A DNA stretch of 64,000 nucleotides from Allium sativum (taxonomy: Eukaryota; Streptophyta; Magnoliopsida; Asparagales; Amaryllidaceae): the NCBI GenBank assembly GCA_030737875.1, contig CM060912.1:882159199-882223198 (forward strand). Reading direction: 5' to 3'. The translations under genes and the position numbers were made by a program. The notes under the pieces were generated by a model, which worked only from the letters and a program-made list of their open reading frames with translations, made no database searches and was not told the DNA's origin. Below, in pieces: positions 58,007 through 64,000 of this stretch (positions within the stretch are counted from its first letter, which is position 1; the number at the start of each line of letters is the position of its first letter).

Positions 58007-59785
58007 ATGGAGGAGTCAAAAAACCAAAGAATAATCATCTTCCCTTTAATGGCGCAAGGCCACATCACTCCATTCATCAACCTCGCAAACTCCATCACGA
58101 AGTTGCATTCGAATTACACTTTTACCCTCGTTAGCACTCCTGCCAACTTAAAAAACATCAAGTGCTCTCTCCCCGCTGACTCAAACATCAGCCTCAAATC
58201 TCTTCCCTTCGACCCTTCATCTCACAACTTACCTCCCAACGGCGAAAACTGCTCCGTATTACCCTTTCACCTTTTCATTGATTTCTCCATAGCTTTAGAA
58301 ACACTTCAACCTGCCTTTGAGAAACTTTTGCTAGACATAACAGAAGAAGACGGAGAAGTGCCTTTCTGTATCGTTGCGGATTATTTCCTTGCGTGGACTG
58401 TTGAATCTGCTCGTAAATTTGGCATATTTCACTCTGTGTTCATCACCACCAGCGCTTATGGAAACGCTACTTTTCTCTCAGTCAGTCTCCACAGTCCACA
58501 AAGGTACGTACTTGATGTATACATATTTGGTAGGTTGTTGAGTTCACCGCGTGACCTGCATGCTTAGGATATGCACTGATCATGTACATGTTTGTTTTCA
58601 ACCAGTAAGACGACTGAAGAAGAATTCTCGCTTCCAAACTTTCCAGAAATCATACTACATAAAACACAAATCTCGCCTTTCCTAGTAAAAGCCGATGGCT
58701 GTGATCCTTGTTCGTTGTTTTTCAAAAGGCAGATAGCATTCTGCAAGCTTTCAGATGCAATACTTGTGAGCACAGCTAGAGAGTTGGAGCCCTTAGGATT
58801 AAAGATGCAGCAACAGCTGTTTGAGGTGCCGGTTTATGCAGTTGGGGCCTTGGTTGAGCTTTCGCGTTCTCGTTCAGTTGATTATGTTCAAGAATGGTTG
58901 GATGGAAAATCCGAAGGTTCGGTGCTTTACATATCGTTTGGTTCGCAAAACACGGTCAATGCTGCACAGATGCTGGAGTTGGCAAATGCTTTGGAGGAGA
59001 CCAATATTGAGTTTGTTTGGGTGATCAGGCCACCATTTGGTTTTGATATAAAAGGAGTGTTTAGGAAAGAATGGTTGCCGGACAATTTTGAAGAGAGAAT
59101 TGGAAAAAGTGGTAAGGGGATTTTGTTGCATCAATGGGCGTCACAGGTTTGTACGACCTTCTCATTTGCAACCTTTTTTTTTCCTTCCTATTTTATATGC
59201 AAGTTAACTTAAATTGGAGCATCAGCGATGAATGTCCGCAAACAAATAAATAGTAAAAGAATCAATCACCTGCTAAGTTTGAAAACCCAAATAGTAGGTC
59301 ACCTAATCATTTCATAAAGAAGAGTAGGTCTGCCAATGGGGAAGTTTAGTTTAATATTTGAAAAGTCATGTGTTTATAGGAATATAAAAATGTTGCAGGT
59401 GGACATACTTTGTCACCCCGCAGTTGGTGCATTTTTAAGCCACTGTGGGTGGAACTCCGTGCTAGAAAGCCTGATCAATGGTGTACCCATACTTGGGTGG
59501 CCATTATCAGCAGAGCAGTTCTACAATACAACGTTTCTGGAACAAATGGGAGTGTGCTTTGAAGTGGCAAGAGGTAATAGTGCGCATTCCAAGGTGCAAA
59601 AACAAAAAATTGTGAAGGGCATCGAGATTGTGTTGGGTGATGGAGAAAAGAAAATGAAGAAGAAGGCCAGAGAAATCAGTGAAGTGTTGAAAGGAGCCAT
59701 GAGCTTGAAAGCTGAGAACGGAAAAGTCGGTTCCTCCATTACCCAGTTAGATGATTTTTTGCAATTAGTTAGTTCGAAACCATAA
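58007..59785 (+). CDS. UDP-glycosyltransferase, family 1 (UGT92-like), three exons
   Basis: It transfers a sugar, probably glucose, from a UDP-sugar to a small acceptor in the cytosol; the acceptor cannot be told from sequence. Exons: 58007-58503, 58606-59146 and 59399-59785. Introns are 102 and 252 bp with GT...AG ends (AAG|GTACGT, ACCAG|; CACAG|GTTTGT, TTGCAG|). The joined frame gives 474 residues, the usual length. The catalytic His19 is in MAQGHITPF and the partner Asp125 in CIVADYF. Exon 2 carries LYISFGSQNTVNA. The 44-residue PSPG box (343-386) begins WASQ, is split by intron 2 after Gln346, contains HCGWNS and ends AEQ. The terminal Gln is typical of UDP-glucose users. CysHis replaces the common SerHis early in the box. 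The overall pattern (NLPPN, EEFSLPNFPE, PPFGFDIKGVFRKEWLP) fits UGT92A-type enzymes best. No disabling change is seen. The start is the first ATG, giving a normal N-terminus without signal peptide. Confidence 0.93.
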
Positions 59786-60227
59786 CTGCATTGAACTTGT
59801 AATTGTTGGCAGGTAATAGTTACATCAAATTACGTGTTCCAATATTTGCACAAAAACGAAGGCTGGTTCAAGCCTGACGTTTTTCCTCCGTGTACACTAC
59901 TGTCCTTATATAATGATTATCAATATCATTTCAGAAATACCCTTGAAACCTTATTTATTGATTGTCAAAGTTATTTGTCCTTGGACTTATTTGGGTGTGG
60001 ATACTCTGGTCCTGTTGTCCGTGGATCAAGAGGATCTGGCCCCTTAATTTCCGGTGGGGTCCATGAAAAAGGGGGCCGGGATTTAAACTTGTCTTATTCA
60101 TGTACATAAAAATCGAAAACTGGTATACATATAATTTGATAATAGATAGAGTGATTATGTTAAAGTAATGTTTGTCTAAAAAATTTAAGTACTTAATGTG
60201 TATTCAAACTATAAGACAAATGAAATC
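59786..60227. other. 3' flank of the UGT gene
   Basis: Contains the 3' UTR and intergenic DNA. No clear AATAAA signal or further gene was seen. The short frame at 59834-60109 lacks any domain. Confidence 0.5.
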
Positions 60228-60395
60228 CCCCGTACCCAATATTCTCTGTCCTCTTATACCCAACCAATTAAGACCTCTTGATTTCCACCTTCTACAAATA
60301 ACCTCTTTTTTTATGTTTGACTTAATTGCAAAAAATGTAAGAATTAGAGGCTCCGATTGGTTGGATACAGAGGAATAGGAAAATTTGAAGATAGA
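60228..60395. mobile_element. Foldback MITE, copy 1 (diverged)
   Basis: The left arm has GTACCCAATATTCTCTGTCC and ACCCAACCAATTAAG. The right arm, read on the minus strand, has TATTCCTCTGTATCCAACCAATCGGAG. The arms are about 70-75 bp and imperfectly inverted, with TTGACTTAATTGCAAAAAATG-type sequence between. It shares arms and centre with 60676-60840. The right boundary is approximate. Confidence 0.6.
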
Positions 60396-60675
60396 GGATT
60401 TGATTTCACTATAAGACTACTTCATTATATAATTTATATTGCAACTAAAAGCGTATTTAACATAATGTCATCTGATTACCGTACCAAAATTTACTAATTT
60501 GTAAGGTCGGCTTACTTCTACATTGGACCCTGGACAATGCTATTGGTTTCACCAATGAATAGAAGTATGAGCTCTGTGCTACAAAATGAAACCATAGTTC
60601 ACTTTGTTGTTGAGCGCTAGCCTTGAAAACAAGTCAGCAATTACACAATTCAAGCACACTGTGGGAGCTAATCCT
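60396..60675. other. Intergenic, nothing recognised
   Basis: AT-rich spacer between the two MITE copies, with no reading frame or repeat that I can support. Confidence 0.5.
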
Positions 60676-60840
60676 CTGTATCCAAAATTCTCTGTCCCTT
60701 TGTGCCTAACCAATCAGAATCTCTGATTTTCATCTTTTTGCAATTAAGTCAAAGAAAAAAAGAGGGTTTAATTGCAAAAAAGTGGGATTTAGGGAGTGCT
60801 GATCACTTAGATATAGAGGGACAGAGAATTTTGGGTACAG
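60676..60840. mobile_element. Foldback MITE, copy 2 (165 bp)
   Basis: Near-perfect terminal inverted repeats: CTGTATCCAAAATTCTCTGT at the left and, on the minus strand, CTGTACCCAAAATTCTCTGT at the right. The inner TTGCAATTAA stretches are also inverted. No target duplication is obvious. Same family as copy 1. Confidence 0.8.
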
Positions 60841-61045
60841 CTGATTTTATTTGGCACACTGCCATTTAAGCCGACTAAATGATCGCAAAATAAAAGAAAT
60901 GAAAAAATTATCAATATAATACTTGCTTGAACGTAGGTCCTTTTTATAAATGGGTTTTGGGCCATTGCCCAGTCTGCTTTTGTCTAGGGTCGATGCTAAT
61001 AGTTTGCTTGGTTTTAAATATACGTGACAAAGCTTTCTGCATGAT

Positions 61046-61048
<3 letters not shown>

Positions 61049-61084
<36 letters not shown>
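61049..61084. repeat. GA microsatellite
   Basis: CACACAGAGA followed by an uninterrupted GA run of about 16 units. Open frames across it on both strands (for example 60847-61164, minus) are driven by the repeat. Confidence 0.9.
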
Positions 61085-61087
<3 letters not shown>

Positions 61088-61481
61088 TGTTTCCCCAGCC
61101 TTCCTACTATCGTCGTTGGCCTCCATTGTAGGTCGTCTGATTTGATTCTCTGTTGTTCGATCATTTCGAACCAAGCTTTAATTCAACCCAATCCGACTGA
61201 TCCCATCTTATCTGACCATTTTTCAGTTCATTTATCGATTGTCATGAACCATCAGTACTTTGCACGACTCAACCTTTGGATCGCCTGAGCCCTAGTTCTC
61301 CGATTTGACGTTAAACTTTGTGAAACCCTAGGTTTTTGTTGACTTCAACTTTCCATGCTTTATCTTTGGGATTTTGGCACGATTATGGGTTTAAATTTGG
61401 CTTCGCGAGAATTTCTAATGAAGTTTGGATTTGGTTGGGGATTTAACCCAATTTTTGGAATTGAAAATCGATAACCTTGAA

Positions 61482-61610
61482 CTTGAAATGACTAAACTCA
61501 GACTTGAACATACATACTTGAAAAATGAACTTGGACTCGAACTGACTAAACTCAGACTTGAACATATATACCTGAAAAATTAACTTGGACTTGACCTGAG
61601 CTCGGACTTG
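61482..61610. repeat. 54-bp imperfect tandem repeat
   Basis: About 2.3 units, with ACTAAACTCAGACTTGAACA starting at 61491 and again at 61545. A third, partial unit reads GACTTGACCTGAGCTCGGACTTGA only in part. It lies in non-coding DNA. Confidence 0.8.
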
Positions 61611-62511
61611 ATTCATTTTGAAATGTATATTAGTAGTCCGAATTTGTGGACTTGAACGTGTTGCTTTGAACATATAACAACATTGATGCCATATAATCAA
61701 TTTCGAAATGAAATAAACACGCTTGAATAAAGAAATGAACTTCAAAATTTAAGCCTAACACTAAAAACTATTGTAACGTGCGTACTTTATATGATTTTGA
61801 CCAAGTTTGGATTATCGAGCAAAGCGTGATCGGGTTAAAGCCAAGTGTTTTCTTCATACTTACTTGCAATTTCAATGATCCTAAAACAGAAAGCTTCAAT
61901 GTCATTTCGAGTAATGGATTCATCGTTGATTTTTCAAACCGGCAACGAGTATGTTTGAACGAACAAAGGAAATGGCACAAAATGCTTATCTTGGCTCAAG
62001 TGGGCTATCTATGTGAGATGGTCCTATTGTGGAGCTTGAGGCTCATTGAACTCTAGTTTATAAGATAAAACATTGCACTTCGCCCTCGGTTGATGCTTGG
62101 AATAGAGTTAGTCAACACACGTTGAGTTCCTTTGGATTTCGAACGTTTCCTTCTGAGTAAGTACTTCGGAAACAAATGTAACTGACCGTCTTGAACATAA
62201 GTTTACATATGTGAAATGAATTCACGATGCCTTACTCGTCTGCAATATGGAGAAGGACACATTTTGGAGCGAAGTCCACTTCTGTTATATCGTCTCTTTC
62301 ATTCATAAGAGAGATTCTGCCCATATCCTGGCCGGAAAATCAATGATTGTAGTTGGGCTTGTTGCTGACTTGTCTCGACCCTTATTGAGATTTATCTCTG
62401 ACCTATTGGGGAAATGCCATTTCATTTGTCACATCGAAGATGCTTTGTGATATGTGCCAGTAATTTAGAATCCCGAAAGAGGATGTAGAGCCACTACCGG
62501 GAGACGAGTCC
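61611..62511. other. Intergenic, nothing firm
   Basis: Short frames (61778-62056 plus, 62247-62450 plus) have no recognised domain. They could be decayed transposon or gene fragments. I cannot support a gene here. Confidence 0.4.
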
Positions 62512-62659
62512 GAGTTTGTTCACACTTTCTTAGGAAGGTGAACATAAATCTCGGTTCTAATTGGTGGAAATCAGGGGGGTCCATATGGGTTTTCATGATT
62601 TCCACCAATCAGGGGAGAGAGTTATGTTCACCTTCCTTAAAAAAAGTGTGAACAAACTC
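62512..62659. mobile_element. Palindromic MITE (148 bp)
   Basis: The arms GAGTTTGTTCACACTTT and AAAGTGTGAACAAACTC are inverted, followed inward by AGGAAGGTGAACATAA and its inverse. Further inside, TTGGTGGAAATCA pairs with TGATTTCCACCAA. Nearly the whole element folds back on itself. Directly outside both ends are similar 21-bp sequences (62491-62511 and 62660-62680) with 15 matches. Confidence 0.8.
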
Positions 62660-62680
62660 CTGCTGCCGGGAGACTAGTAT

Positions 62681-64000
62681 GATAATAGACCGCAACCAAC
62701 TTGTACTTCTTGTCACTGTTTCATGTGTTCGACTGGCATCATTTCGCCTTTCAATGCATTCCTAATGATGATGCTTTAGAAGATGGATATCAAGTCCTTC
62801 CAGATGAATCCGAACGACTATGTTGAGCTTACTTATCTCTATGTACTATTTACGCAAACTTTTAGATAACCGCCTTCAATCTTCGAACTCATATATTTTC
62901 TTTTGTTCAAATGTAAGCGAGACCACCCTCCTTTTATTTCCATTGAAGCTAGTGAAATCTCAAACTAATACTGAATCTTTATAACAAAGTGTCTGCCTTC
63001 ATAAATCAAGTTTTCTTCTTCCATTGCTCAAATTGGTTTAGTAGGTTATGGAATCATGGAGATGAGTGCTCAAGTCCCACTGTTACTTGATTTAGGTTCC
63101 AAACTTGGAATTCTAACATGATCCATATTTTCTCATAGATTTTCCCACTCTAGATTGATATGTTGTTCAAGATGCCACTCTGAGTACTCTAAGAGGATTT
63201 CTGGATCAGCAACGAGACAGGAGCTTCTTTCTGTAGGATGAATTTTTGCACGGGTTCAGGCTACTACATCGCAAAAGTTTGATGATTCGTCGAGAGGTTC
63301 TGGTTCCTATTCGTTTCAGGATTGAAAAATATTCTACTTCATCGTCCCAAGGTGTTGGGAGTGGAGCCTCAATAGAAGAGGGTCAGTTGTGTGAACCACA
63401 TAAAGACAGTACTTCCAGGAGTCAGAGTAAGGTAGAGCCCAGCGAACATGTGAGGATTCACTGATCCCGGAGGATGAGGATTTAGATTTTGCCTATCGTG
63501 CAGGTAAAGCTGTAGTTTCCTTCGATAAGGAAGAAGGGGAGATCTTTGGGAGAGAGGAACGCGATTCCAATGTTGCAAAGGGCTTTTGAGAGGATTTTGT
63601 AGGATGCCTGGAACAAATCCAATTCTTCAAGAGGAGGAGATTTGAAAGTGTACAACCGTTGATGCGTTTGGAGGCATCAATCAACCCATAAGATCTCTGT
63701 CTTGAGGTAGGAACTATATCAATGATTTCGTTGAATTGAGCGACATTTAGGCTACTTCAAGTGAGATAATCGGAGAGTCATTCACACCTACTGGATCGTA
63801 CTTTAAATTTTTCCTCTTCAGGGTCCGTGCAGACTCCAACATTGCTAACAAGGAAACTCAGCTTGGGGGACATCGGATTTTAAATACCACGTCATACATA
63901 CTTAAGACTATCATTATCGCACACATTTTCCTCTTTATTCATGTTTATTTTTATACTCGATTCATTTTCTATTTTCTAGATACTTCATGAGTCATGGATA
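62681..64000. other. Non-coding or unrecognised DNA at the right edge
   Basis: Contains a 72-codon frame (63246-63464) and minus frames without any known domain. A purine-rich CTTGGGGGACAT at about 63863 resembles a polypurine tract but is not followed by a recognisable LTR start. I see no supported gene. Confidence 0.4.

Noticed and set aside
63855..63880. CTTGGGGGACAT as a polypurine tract before an LTR
   Set aside because: It is not followed by a TG start with a recognisable LTR, and no matching retroelement coding sequence lies upstream.
1..64000. CRISPR arrays, operons, bacterial genes, tRNA or rRNA genes
   Set aside because: The window is plant nuclear DNA. Repeat arrays lack spacer structure, and no cloverleaf or rRNA-like sequence was recognised. 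The only tRNA-like matches are the retroelement primer sites.

Overview
This window is AT-rich, repeat-dense plant nuclear DNA, most likely from a eudicot. The evidence is stacked Ty3/gypsy (Tekay/Del-type chromovirus) and Ty1/copia LTR retrotransposons with initiator-Met tRNA primer sites, a plant-type LINE remnant, foldback MITEs, and one intron-containing family-1 UDP-glycosyltransferase gene. I cannot name the species. The glycosyltransferase at 58007-59785 is the only host gene I can support; over 85% of the window is mobile DNA.

Left block, 1-25578. Two related non-autonomous LTR elements are nested. Element A has LTRs of about 7.05 kb around an internal region of only 440 bp. Its first LTR starts before the window. 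Element B (2110-16630) sits inside that LTR and has LTRs of 6739 and 6742 bp around a 1040-bp internal region with no gag or pol. Both keep the minimal cis set: TG...CA ends, a PBS two bases after the LTR, and an extended polypurine tract. Both LTRs share one layout: an AT-rich 5' part, a GC-rich leader island about 0.9-1.25 kb in, tandem repeat arrays, and then a long 3' half rich in inverted repeats. Several of these inverted repeats are conserved between A and B by compensatory changes. This pair is the most novel content of the window.

Middle, 25579-31809. Element A had landed just before the polypurine tract of a plus-strand copia element whose 3' LTR is 25594-26479. Next come a LINE remnant with ORF1-like coding sequence but no reverse transcriptase (about 26486-28171), a gene-free AT-rich stretch, and what looks like the right end of a CACTA-type DNA transposon.

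Right block, 31810-57842. A Tork/TNT1-like copia element lies on the minus strand, with its 5' LTR next to the glycosyltransferase gene. A decayed Tekay-like element on the minus strand (43195-54333, duplication GACTT) has split its reverse transcriptase. A second, plus-strand Tekay-like element (31898-42817, duplication GTTGT) has split its RNase H. The plus-strand element keeps one continuous gag-pol frame broken only by four nonsense codons. The copia reading continues across both insertion sites once the insertions are removed, which fixes the order of events.

Right edge, 57843-64000. A 164-bp promoter region and the three-exon glycosyltransferase (474 residues, UGT92-like) are followed by non-coding DNA carrying two copies of one foldback MITE family, a GA microsatellite, a 54-bp tandem repeat and a third MITE with unusual flanks.
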